From: Chromera velia
Taxonomy: Eukaryota; Sar; Chromeraceae
Direction: 5' to 3'
Length of the DNA: 64,000 bases
Assembly: GCA_018398765.1 (NCBI GenBank)
Contig: JAHBMJ010005646.1
Coordinates: 40,001 to 104,000 of the forward strand
The translations under genes and the position numbers were made by a program. Shown here in pieces: positions 22,741 through 33,883 of the stretch. A model generated the notes under the pieces. It worked only from the letters and a program-made list of their open reading frames with translations, was not told the origin of the DNA and ran no database searches. Position 1 is the stretch's first letter. Every line of letters starts with the position of its first letter.

Positions 22741-24740
22741 AATTAAATCACTATCACTATTCAACTGTTGCTAACTATATAAAAAATATACCTAGATAAT
22801 AATGTAAAAGATTTAATAGAATCAGAGAAAATATTCGGGATATAGTTAGTTGGTTGGTTGGTTAAAGGATGTTTAACCCCAGTTTGACCAGTAAGTAGTG
22901 CTAAGCTCCTAGACGGCGTAACTAAAATGTTACTGAATTAATTTAAAGCGACAAAACAGAATTATCAACTTTAATTTAAAACTATAATGATCGATCAACT
23001 ACGATCAAACTGCAAAATATGTTTTCTCCAGTGTTTGCTTCCTAACTATAACTTGTTTATACTTCTTCTTTTTAGTAGTAAGTTTTTACTGAGGCTAGGG
23101 TTAGATACTAAAGTTTTAAAGTTTTTTTTTGTTAAAGTTTTTTTTTTGCCCTTTAGACTTTATTTTAAAAAAATATTTTTCAATCAGTTTTTGAGTAGAT
23201 CGTTAATTAAGTCAGTCATAAGTTAGACTCATAACTAAACTAATCAACTAGCCTACATAGAAGATGGCACAAGCTTAGTCTCTTTAAGTTGAAATTTATG
23301 TTCACATTGAAAACAGTCATCAGCAAGATCGATCAGATGTAGCATTGGAAGAAAAGTGATCGGATGACATCACGGATCAAAAGTTCGGATATACTTGCAC
23401 CGGGAAGTAAACACTCGCAATCATTAAAAGCAATGGATTTCAGATCAGATATGCAACGCAGGAATTCCCTTTCATCCAGCGACTTGACATAAGAACGCGC
23501 CTAAGAATGCACATTATGCAGCACATAAAGAAAGTCTATGTATAAAGCCATCAAGAGATCGAATCAAATCTGTTTGACCTCAAACATTCACTGGCAGGCT
23601 GGGTTTTTCCCCGACTTAAAGCAGGAGTTGCCATCTGTCTCCAAGACCCAATCCATCTCTTATCTTTTTGGTATCTCCGTTCCCAAGGGGTAGGAAAGCA
23701 GGAAGAGGAGGGCGATAACGCACCGGGGCAAAAGATTGTAGATCTGCTGAAAAAAGAAAGAGAAGCGAGTCAGGGTAGAAAAGAAGGCGACGTCATAGAG
23801 CTCGGTGTATATTCGGAAGATTCTGATGCTGACTCGAACTCCAAAGAAGATGTGGAGATGGGGGAGGATGCAGACTCGTCTGAGGCTGACTCTGACGAAG
23901 GGGAAAATGAATCAGAAGATGAGAGCGGGGCGGAAAGTGCAGTGAATGAAGGTGAAAGAAGAGAAGGAGGGAAGCCGAAGGGGCTGATGGCGCTGAGGAA
24001 CCTAGTGAAAAACATGAAAACGGTACAGTCTGCCTCGAACTAGGGCTGGTTGAGGGCATTTTTACATCATCTGGAACCCGGGTTTTCTCTCCTGTGTACC
24101 TAGTAGCCAAAAACGAGAAATTGACAGTCCGAGTGGTGAGACACATTCAAGACAAAGAGAAGGGTACAAAGGACTTGGACTCTTAGAGTTTTTTCAGCAC
24201 TTTGGGGCTGCCGAGTGGGTAGAAGACTTTAAATTGGCAAATATCAAAGATGTTGCGCCAACGTTGGCATACATCGAGAAGAGACCCGGGGGAGTAGTAG
24301 TTGTAAGCAGCCGCCACCGTCTGTTAGGAGAAGTGATTGTTAGAAAAAAAGAAGTGGATTTCTTGGAGAAGGATCCCAGAGGACCAAAGTTACCGGTTGT
24401 TTGAATTTATATTAACGTTGTTTCTAGGAATTTTTGTGAGAATTGTAATTAATATAGTAATGCATTACATACATCGTTTTCAAATTTAAAAAACTTTTGC
24501 ATAACTATAGTATATCTAGTAATTTATAAAGCATCAACTTTGTCTACAATAATATAAATGAAACCAACTTTTTTTAAAAAAAATCTAGCAATGTCTTTTA
24601 AATGAGCTTTTGCATGTCTGGTTGCATGTTTACTTTTAAAGTTAAAGTTTAAAGTTTTGCAAGCAAACTATATTATAAAAAAAACTTTAGTGTCCAACCC
24701 TAGTACTGAGGACTGTTTATTTCTGTTGCTCACATTCACA
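22740..24740. other. AT-rich intergenic block enclosing a decayed coding patch
   Basis: Base composition drops to strongly AT around 22740-23270 and 24400-24710. Between them, about 23280-24410 is GC-richer with short plus-strand open stretches: an acidic segment at 23750-24043 (EDSDADSNSKEDVEMGEDAD, ending NLVKNMKTVQ), then FSPVYLVAKNEKLTVRVVRH near 24090-24145 and EKRPGGVVVVSSRHRLLGE near 24275-24330, separated by stops. I recognise no family. A relic of a mobile element or of a gene is the likeliest reading. A GGTT microsatellite at about 22846-22864 could be an old retrotransposon tail. Confidence 0.4.
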
Positions 24741-25446
24741 CATTGTCCAGCATTAAAAGCATGACACCACCTAGGACGCCACTTTTCTATTTATTTCGCA
24801 TCATTGAATCTCATGCTAGCGTTATAAATCGAACTTCAATTGACTCCAATGCATGTTCCACGACCGCGCCCGCGGCTGGCCGCAGAACGTCGTTACTCAT
24901 CGCCCAGTGCCCACCCACGCAAGACAATCGTATATGCACTTATTGCTTCAAACGGCATTTACGAAGAGAGACAGCACCCATCAACAATGCGACAAGCTCT
25001 CCGACTGAAACACTTATGGCTGGGCTCATTTCTATCCTCTCCCACTGAGCCCGGCTGATGCTCGCCTGTCAGGCTTCTTCGCTTTTCATTCAATGACATG
25101 CAGTCTTGCACGTGCCTTAACGGCATACGGAACTTTGCTTCTACATAATTACTCTTTCTCACCAATTGTCATCGCGATCATGCACTACATTTATATGCAT
25201 TCAACTTTGGAAAAAAGTTTCTCTCTCCCTCATCTGTCCCCCCCCTTGTCTCCCCTTCTTCACCCACGGAAAAGACTCAATTTCTTGTCCATCTTCAAAC
25301 TCGCTCATGCACCCTCTTCCCCGCATGCATCCCGAGAGTATCCGCCCACCCGAAACCACACACACACACACACCCTTCCTCCCTCAGGCCACCTGATCCA
25401 AAAGGTCTCTAAGACTTGAAACAGGCACGGTGTACGCAAAACCTCT
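24741..25446. other. Intergenic region downstream of the TRAF-type gene; nothing recognised
   Basis: Mixed sequence with a short CA tract near 25359-25373 and pyrimidine-rich stretches. Probable 3' flank of the minus-strand gene ending at 25447. Open frames here are short and lack recognisable domains. Confidence 0.5.
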
Positions 25447-26996
25447 TCACTGTCCATCGAAGCTATACGCAGTGAAATTAAGGCCCATCAATAGTCCGGC
25501 CAGGGGGGGGATGACGGGGGAGGGGGGCGAGAGAGGGACGGAAGGAGGGTGGGCATGTCCGGCCAGGGGATTGTCGGGTTGGATACCCGGCTGCGTAGAG
25601 CTACCATCAACAAGTACCGGTTTGCAAAACGATGAAGGGGCAGACAGACACAGCCGGAGGTAAAGTGTGCCCCAGGTCTTCTGAGCGGCGGAGCGGAGCC
25701 GCTCGGACTGCCATGCAATGAACAAGGCGTGTCGTGGACGGGTGGAAACTGTTCCTTTTGCATGGAGATCTGTGGCCTCAACGCTGAGCACGAATGACAC
25801 GTCACCAGGATGCAAACTTGAAGGATCCCGGATGAGGGAGATGTTCTTGGTGCCCCGCAAGCGGCCTTCCTCAACGTTCAGAACGAAGTTGTAGCCCTGC
25901 ACACAAATTCAATGGCAGAACGTATGGACAACAACAGTGTATTTCTTTCAGGTGCTCACAGAAGACTTAAAGCGAATGAAGGAGAGAACAACTTGAAAAA
26001 GGCGGGAGGACTTTCTATTTTAATTCTTTTTACTGATGTTTACCAATTCAAAAAGAGGGGAAAGATGTCTTTGGAGCGCTGACTTGGAAGTTGAAGGGAC
26101 GGCTCTTCCATACAGGGGGGACCGGACCAAGGAACCCAGGGAAGCGAATCCTGTATGTTTCGGTTGCTGCAAAAATGTGAAGAAAGAGGAAGGAAGAGAA
26201 GTATCAGTCGGTGAGTTCATGCATGTCCACGTGCGAAGATTGCAACACACCCATTGACCGACTTGTATTTTGTCTGGCGTTCATCAGCCGAATATGTTTG
26301 AGCATGTCCGCCTTCTCATGCGTCTCCATGTCCTTCCGCTTCACCTGAACCTCGCAACCTGTGACCTCACAATACACAAGCTGTTCCGGGCAGTCTGTCT
26401 GCGTGTGCATGACGACCAACATCGCCACGTCGCGTCTCAACCCCGCAATTGTTCGGGCAGGGGATGGGAACGGCCAAGCAAACGCTCCGATGAGCGGGCA
26501 ACGAGTGGAACGGGAAGCCTTTCCTGCAGTATTCACAGGGTGTAATGCGATACGGGCAGACTGCTTTGTGCTCCACGACCAGGGCCCGACGGTTCTTGAA
26601 GGTGCACCCCTTAAGGGGGCATGGTGTCTCCTGCTCTGGACACTCTTCGTCCAGATGCTTTACCAACTCTGTCTTCGTTCCCTTGAACCCACACCCGCTC
26701 TCAAAATTGACGCACTTCCACTTCATGTGCGCAAGGATGTCGCGAAGGGTCACATGAGCCGGCTCGATCTTCGACACATGGCCTCTGCATGTCGGACACG
26801 GCTGGTGTCTGTTCAGGGCTTCCTGAATGCAGGGACGGCAGAAGACGTGGCGAGACGGGCAGTCCGTCTCAACTGCATCTTCCAGATAGTCGCGGCAAAT
26901 TGGGCAGATAGCTCTGGCAGCAAGCTGCTCAAATCCCTCGACAGCAAAGGAAGGGTCAAGGCCGAGACGCCTGATGCTGTTTGTGCCGAACATCAT
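25447..26996 (-). CDS. RING / TRAF-type zinc-finger protein
   Basis: Three exons: 26263-26996, 26084-26166 and 25447-25896. The ATG at 26996 (MMFGTNSIRRLGLD) is preferred because the longer frame upstream has no ATG. Near the N-terminus is a C3HC4 RING (AICPICRDYLEDAVETDCPS, RHVFCRPC, PCPTCRG). TRAF-type zinc fingers follow (CVNFESGCGFKGTKTELVKH, CPEQETPCPLKGC, CPYRITPCEYC, CPNNCGVETRRGDV, CPEQLVYCEVTGCEVQVKRK). The C-terminal part (TETYRIRFPGF, GYNFVLNVEEGRLRG, DVSFVLSVEATDL) may be a divergent MATH/TRAF beta-sandwich. Such proteins usually act as ubiquitin ligases or signalling adaptors. Near 26395-26405 the frame shifts by one base inside the zinc-finger array; removing one base there restores both finger spacing and the phase of the exon border, so sequencing error is as likely as gene decay. 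Divergent from the CHAT gene. Confidence 0.75.
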
Positions 26997-27604
26997 CTTG
27001 TTCAGTCTGACTCTCGAGAAAAAGTTTGATAGCCAGAATTGCAAAGCATTCAGGAAGACGGCTCAAATCTTGAGAGACGGAATGCACATGCATACGCTCC
27101 TCCTTCATTACGATTCTCTACCAACTTGAGACTGAGTGGCAGTGAGTGCAATGACTTGGGCCAATGTCAAAGACTCGTAATTAAGTCACATGGTGTCACA
27201 TGTGACGTACGGTGACATGACGGCGCGCGCGTTAACTATTTTTTCTCCTTTTGAGCTCGACGGATTTTGACGCGCGCGCAACGCGAGCGCGGACATGCAT
27301 GCATGCACCGTCGAGCATGCATGCATGCACATGCATTAATTTTTTTTTTTTTTTAAATATGCATGCATGCATGGGCGTGACCATGCATGCGTGACTGACC
27401 TGCAGCACAATTAGAAGGCACAAAACAGCTATATAGAGTGAACAGGAAACTCATCCTTCAAGTATAGACATGTATACTTCATATATCCTCGTAAATGTCC
27501 AATCCATCCTGAAAACGATCGCCTTCTAAGTTGGAGCGTAACACTTCCTTTAGACCACCCTCAGGGTTCAGTCCGAAGCACAGAAGTTAATTGAGTCGAT
27601 CAAG
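26997..27604. promoter_or_regulatory. Divergent promoter spacer between TRAF-type and CHAT genes, rich in GCATGC palindromes
   Basis: The 608-bp spacer separates two start codons pointing outward. At 27219-27395 it holds CGCGCGCG-type stretches and several (GCAT)n runs such as CATGCATGCATGCA, with a T-tract between two of them. TGCATGCA is a documented target of some apicomplexan AP2 factors. Use by an AP2 protein here is inference. Confidence 0.45.
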
Positions 27605-29870
27605 ATGACTGCTGTGTCCATCTTTCTACTCGCATGTGCGACAGCTCGGCTGCCCTCTGCCGTCCTCAACAGAGCAAGACCTGATGGCATGACTTTGGCC
27701 ACGGTACCGTCTGAAGCGACGGAGATCTTCCAGTCGGGTGTCGAGCACTCTTCCCCTGCAGCAGTCCTTCTGGAGGAAGAAGAGATGGAGGGGCTCTCAT
27801 GTCCTGCAAACAGTTTGATGAAAGCGTGGCAGTTTAAACATGCCATTGCCCCCTGGTGGTCGAAGCTGACCGACAGCAAAGAATACAATAAGATTCTCAA
27901 ACACATCGTCGATGGCCTCCTCGCCTTCCACGCCACGGACAGCAACGGCGACCCCGCGCGTATGTCCGCGAAGTTCGATGCCGCCTTTCAGGTCTCCGAA
28001 TATGCCGCGCGCTTCACGAAGAAGTATGCCGGACCCAATGAAGAGAACGAATGCGGCAAGCCCGTGTCTGTCAAAAAGCCAGACGTGCACTTGGCACTCA
28101 CATGCGCGGAGAAGTGGATGATTGACGTCATCATGGGATCGATCCCCATACCGAGGAAGAACAAAGCAGGAGCATGGGTCACGGACCCCATGACCCAGAG
28201 AATTAATGATTGGTGGCAGGCCATCGAAGATGTGCGGAATCCTACGGCCTTGTGGGTCGGTGACCACGCGGCTTCGTCGCAAGTGTACTCTAAATGGTTG
28301 TATCAGGACATCGAAGAAATTAAGGGCTGGAATGAGATGGGAGGCAAAGCATACAACATCGACCCGGAAAATGGCCTTTATATGCTCAGAAGCGTATTCA
28401 AGACACTAGCGGGGCCCAGAACCAAAATCTTCCACTACACGGGACACGCATACATGGGAAACATCCCCCCCATGCTTTCTGTTCCCCTGGTCGGTCCGTT
28501 TGTTGTTCTTGCGAGATCAAAAGGGAATCGGACTCCTCTTTCATCCACGGTTTTCTTTCCCGTTTTTTTCGCGTAGTTTGTGCAATGCCTTGCGTGCTTG
28601 TGCGTTGAATTGTTGGTCCTACTTTTTGAGTCAGCCGCCAGACTACATGTGTACTGATGATGCATAGGCAGGTCAGACAATCAGCATGCCAGCTAGGTCA
28701 TGGCTTTGTCCCATTTTTTTCGTTGCTGCAATTCGTTCTCGGCCTGTCCACTCGTTCGACCATCCGAACGGCTGCCTCCCTGCCTCCCTGCCTCCCTCCC
28801 TCTCTCCCTCTCTCCCTCCCCCCCTCTCTTCCTTCCTCTATCCCTCTCTCTCTCCCTCCCTCCCGCCCGCCCTCCCTCCCCTCCCTGCCTCCCTCTCTCC
28901 CTCTCTCTTTCTATCTATCTATCTGTCTGTCTGTCTGTCGCTGTGTCTGTTGGTCTGCCCCCTAGAGTCTTTTGTGTGCACGGGCATGGAGCGCCACAGC
29001 TTGGGGAGACATCTAGAAACAGAAACAAATCACGCCAAAGAGGGGGCCCCGTACGTACGGCACTTCTCTGGGGAAAATTAAGGATGCACTTTCTTGAATG
29101 TATGCCACGAAAGGAAAACAAAAAACACCATACCGCCCCTTTGTCTGTCTGTGAACTCTGCATCAAATGAATTCTCCCTGCATGTCTGGACGTGACACTG
29201 TATTGTGCTGCAGGTCCAAGAGACGTGGTTGCTCGGGGTAGACCAATTCTTTTCCGGCAAGCTGGCTGCTGGAGGCTTTGCCATGTTGATGGCTTGCAAC
29301 ACAGCATCTGAAGAGGGTCTTTCCTTCGCCAAGAAGTTCATTTGTGAGGGGGGATACGACTACGTGGGGGGACATGTGAATCAACTGGACCCAACCGACA
29401 GTCAGTCAGTATGTATGTATGTGTGTATGTATGCATGCATGCATGTATGTGCGTATATGTATGTGTATGTATGTATGTATGTAGTGTATGTGTGTATGTG
29501 TGCATGCATGCATGTATGTGCGTATATGTATGTGTATGTATGTATGTATGTATGTGTGTATGTATGCATGCATGCATGTATGTGCGTATATGTATGTGTA
29601 TGTATGTATGTATGTATGTGAATCAACTGGACCCAACCGACAGCACGTCTGCGTGCATGAGCTGATTTCATCTTCAACTTGGGTTTCAGATCTTGCAGAA
29701 CACACAAAAAGATGCAGACAGACAGATAGACAGATAAACAGATAGACAGACAGAAAGACAGACAGACTGACAGACCGACAGACCGACAGACCGACAGACC
29801 GACAGACCGACAGACCGACAGACCGACAGACCGACAGACAGACAGACAGACAGACAGACATGCACGCACG

Positions 29871-29914
<44 letters not shown>

Positions 29915-29959
29915 CACACAAGCACACACACACAAGCACACAAGCACACACAACCACGC

Positions 29960-29992
<33 letters not shown>

Positions 29993-30766
29993 CGTAAACA
30001 AGGAAGCAAGCAAACAGGCAGACAGACAGACTAAAGAGGGGTCTGAGAGAGAAGGCGGGGGGGAGGGGGGCACACGCAAAGAGCAAACCACGACAAGTGA
30101 AAGAAGATCAAGACCCGTGATATTGACCGAGAGCAGTCTTCAGTTACTTGTCGATGAACCCACACGAGACGGACGGATGTCCTTCTGCATGATTGCATGA
30201 TGGATTGGCGTGTTCGATGGATCGATCCTGCATTTCTCGCCTTTCTGAAGTCTCTGTCCGTCTCAAGGCTGATGGTGCACGTCATTGCTCGACAAAGGGT
30301 GAATGTGAATAAATTTGCATGTCTGTTTTTCTTAATTCGTTTTGTGCTCTCTTCATCTGAATGCGTGCTTGCAGTGAAGCAGTTCACGAAATTGTTCTAC
30401 AAAGCCTACTTCGATCCGGACACAGGGGCCGAGGGAACGTTCAAAGAGGCGTGGGAGACAGCGGTTCGCAACAAGGCGTTGAAACCGGCCACCGGGAAAG
30501 ATGTGAAAGCCTGGTCCCCCGCGGCCTGGTACCGATCCACTCTTGACCAGAGCCAACAGATCGAGGGCGCTTGGCAGGAAAACCTCCACGCCGTTGTGTG
30601 TCCGGAGGAGCCTCAGAAGGTTCAGCAGAATCTGTTGATTTCAGATGAAGACGAGGACAATGGAGACAACACCGACGAGACGGAACTGCACCCAAAAGAC
30701 GACATTGTGGAGCAGCCAAAAGATGACATCGTGGAGGAGACGGCCGACCAGAACGACACAGAGTGA
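27605..30766 (+). CDS. Secreted CHAT-domain (caspase-like clan CD) protein
   Basis: Three exons with matching phases: 27605-28489, 29214-29400 and 30375-30766, giving 487 residues. The ATG at 27605 opens a signal peptide (MTAVSIFLLACATARLPSA). A helical middle region follows (about residues 75-220: ALTCAEKWMIDVIMGS, INDWWQAIEDV). The C-terminal half looks like a CHAT domain: TKIFHYTGHAYMG (His281 by my count, in place of the usual HG motif), a GGFAMLMACNTASEEG segment (Cys323), then GYDYVGGHVNQLDPTD and FTKLFYKAYFD, which correspond to the conserved strand after the Cys and the final helix of CHAT domains. The tail is acidic (ISDEDEDNGDNTDE) with a repeated PKDDIVE. CHAT proteins are cysteine peptidases or pseudo-peptidases related to caspases and separases. 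Activity here is not certain, because the residue after His is Ala rather than Gly. Both introns hold long microsatellites. Confidence 0.7.
28770..28945. repeat. (CTCC)n / (CTAT)n / (CTGT)n pyrimidine tract in CHAT intron 1
   Basis: CCTCCCTGCCTCCCTCTCTCC-type sequence (shown in part) followed by CTAT and CTGT tetranucleotides, within the intron 28490-29213. Confidence 0.95.
29374..29643. repeat. Duplicated exon border flanking a (TATG)n tract in CHAT intron 2
   Basis: The 25-27 bp ending exon 2 (coding VNQLDPTD, from GTGAATCAACTGG to CCGACAG) recurs exactly at about 29617-29643. Between the copies lie about 215 bp of TATG/TGCA-type repeat arranged as three similar sub-blocks. The second copy is followed by CACGTC instead of the donor repeat. 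Confidence 0.9.
29710..30030. repeat. (CAGA)n / (GACC)n / (CA)n compound microsatellite in CHAT intron 2
   Basis: About 300 bp of CAGA, CAGACCGA and CA repeats. It produces spurious long minus-strand open frames of Ser/Leu/Cys/Val repeats that should not be annotated as genes. Confidence 0.95.
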
Positions 30767-32288
30767 ACAGACAGATACAGAGAGATGGACCCACGAGGAG
30801 TTGACTGCTGATGCTGCTTGATAAAGTAGCATAGTGAGAGAGAAAGATGTTAGTGCCAGCAAGTTCTCTCAAGAAAATGATACAAGGCAAAGAAATCGAG
30901 ACGTGCGAAGAAAAGACCGAAGACATGCAGAACAAAATGAAGAAAAAAGATTAAGAACAAGCATGGAACAAACGGAAAAAGAAAAAGATCTGTGAAGCCG
31001 TTCACTTTTGTCTTACTTTTACTGTGTGAGTGCCGTGTCAATTAATCCAGCTCATTCCGTCAGACGGTTGAAAGCTTTTTAATCAGCAGAACCGCTCACC
31101 ACAAAAAAAGTGCCCCCCAAGCAAAAGCGTAACAACACAGAGAGTGAACTGAGCCACCATTTGTCTGCATCGTCTGTCCGTACATGCATTTCAGATGCAA
31201 TCTATTAGAACCTTCTGAAAACGAGCCAGCGCAATGAAAAAAAATGAATCGGATCAAAATATATCGAAGCAACCGCATTAACTGCAACTCCAAGTATTTG
31301 CAGAAGGTGGAAATGGTGCAGAGTGACAGTTGCTGATACATCAAGCCTCCAAACACTGACACAGTGATACACCGGAAGACTGACATAGCAAACAAACAAA
31401 CAGGCGTTGCATATATCATGCCCATGCACAGACTAGGCCACAGTTGGCCAGAGCTTAATTTGTGGCTGAGACAGTGGCTCACCGGCTTTGCCTCCCTCAA
31501 CTTTAAGTACTAATTTGAATTCATTCCTAAATTCATTCAAGTCTAGATTTAAGTCAATTCAGTGGTATACTAACTAGCATACTAGTACTAAGAGACTGCC
31601 CTAAAGCTAGCCCTAAAGACTATACTATAGAATCCCTAGTAATTAAAATTGCATTATTTCATTATCATCTAGTATCATAGATTATCATCCTTTAGGAGTA
31701 AAATACATTATTTCTTGGGAGGTCTGATGCGTCTAGGCGTTTTCCCTGGAAGCCGCACGTCGGACATTCGGCATTGGGGCGGGAGGCCAATCATGATAAT
31801 CATTCAATGTTATTATTATTGTTTTCTGTTGGTTGGTCTGTACGCTATTATACAATGCACTAGGCAATAGATGCTAGAATAAATGAGTATAGATGAGTCT
31901 AAAAATTGCAAAGTAGCCGAAGTTAACGATTCTCAAAATTGTGCTAGAAATTGTGTTTATATCAGCTTGAGTGGCTATTATTAGTTTAATTTAAGTTTAA
32001 GATTAAGTTAAAGAGGCTAAAAGAGTTAAACGGTTGAACACTACGAATTTCCTTCTTTTATAGATGCATGTTTTTTACCACAAATTATGGTTGACACATA
32101 TCTAGGTATATGTACAAATTAATACAATCTCTAGTACAATCTAGAATACAATGGTACGTTGCCGTGCCTTTTTGAAATCATGATATCGATCATCATTAAT
32201 TTTATATCCCAAACCTTGCCGAATTTTGAAATGGATTTCAGAAGACTTTAGAGCTGTTCATTCTGTGAGTTGGCTTTTCATGGCAAGC
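30767..32288. other. Convergent intergenic space with an AT-rich block
   Basis: The 3' flank of the CHAT gene (30767-31500) gives way to strongly AT-rich sequence at about 31500-32250 with many TAGT/CTAG words. No open frame with recognisable content and no RNA gene was seen. The minus-strand kinase ends at 32289. Confidence 0.6.
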
Positions 32289-32784
32289 TCATGCCGCCTG
32301 TGCGAACAGGATGAGTTCTGCGAGGGCATCTTCTAAAGTCCGGTAAGTGACGGTGGCAAAGATGGGCACAGACAGATTATCGATATCGCTTGTCGCACCC
32401 TGCAGAAAGGCAGAAGAGCAAAGAAGGCACACCGTGAAAGAAAACACGCAGTACGACCGATCTTTCCTCCCGTCACCCCTCTGGCCAAGTTTGTGACGCA
32501 GAAACTACGACAATGGGGCAAACAGAGACGGATAGTCCCTCCGTCCATGAAAAAAAAACACCAGCTGAATTTCCCATCAAAGCACCGAGAAGAGGGGCCC
32601 ATAGCCACAACTCGTCAGAGAAGACCTAGGGAGCAAACCTTCACACACACACCCTGACTGTCTCTCTCGCTGATCCTGCCTGTCTGCCCCTTGACCTACT
32701 CCCCGTCCTTCCCCACGCACCTCAAAGAGAGACGTCAATATGAGCGTCACAATCAACACGAAAATACTAAGTGGATCCTGCAAG

Positions 32785-32841
<57 letters not shown>

Positions 32842-33807
32842 ACATTTTCAAAGAGAAGATATTTTAAACTGCTTAGACACGGACCACCATAGTGTCCTCT
32901 TCCTGCCTTCCTCTCTGCCTGGATGTCTTCGCTGACCCCATCAGTTTCTTTGCCTTTGTCTCATTTTCGTTCTTTCGACTAAACAGAAAGGAAGCAATCA
33001 AGAAGACAGGAGGGAATGTTCAAGAGACCTTCCCTGGATTTCTCTCACTTCTCCGACCTCTTTTGAATGCCCATGCCGGACAGAGTAACAAAAAAAAGCC
33101 CTTACGGTCTTTCCAACAAAACCGATCAGCGAGACATCTATACACGGAATTGGTATGTAGGCGTGCGCGTATGAAAGGGAGAGAGGGAGACCAGGAGAGC
33201 TCACCGGGCAGAATGTCATTGGAAAAGGTATTTTCAACACGAAAATATGCTTCCGTCAGGACCCTAGATGGGACACGGGGACGAAAAGAAAAAACTGACC
33301 GGACAGAGTTCCAAAGAGTAGGCGCACACAGCCGAGGAAAGAATGAATGCAAAGACGCCTGCAGGAACGCGCACAGGTATGCATGTAATCTCTTCTCAGC
33401 GTCTTGCTGTCACTATAGACAGAAAAGAGTTTAGCGGATCCGGGCAGAGAGGGAGGACACACACAAATTGCTGCATGCCAATTCTGTCCGTCCGTCTACC
33501 TTCGAACAAACCGTCAGCATGTCACATGACTTCAAAAGAGACATGGAAAAAGAAGACAACACAACATGATCGGACGACCCACCGATTGACAGAACCCGTC
33601 GCAACAAAAATCATGAAAGGAGTCGACATGAGTGCAGACACGCAAACAGATAGAAGCAAAGCACAGAGAGAACGTGGGAAGGAAGGAGCTAAGAAGGGAC
33701 GGAGGGATGAAATAAAAGAAGAACTGAACGATATCCCTCAGAAGGCATTGACGAGAGGGAGACGGACTGACCCACACAAACACGCAGAAACATAGAAAGT
33801 GAGAGAT

Positions 33808-33883
<76 letters not shown>

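Noticed and set aside
29402-30091. Long minus-strand open frames of Cys/Val/Ser/Leu repeats
   Set aside because: They are translations of TATG, CAGA and CA microsatellites within CHAT intron 2 and occur in more than one frame.
31096-31500. 134-codon minus-strand hydrophobic open frame
   Set aside because: No family similarity and no supporting neighbours. It sits at the edge of an AT-rich block in a convergent spacer.
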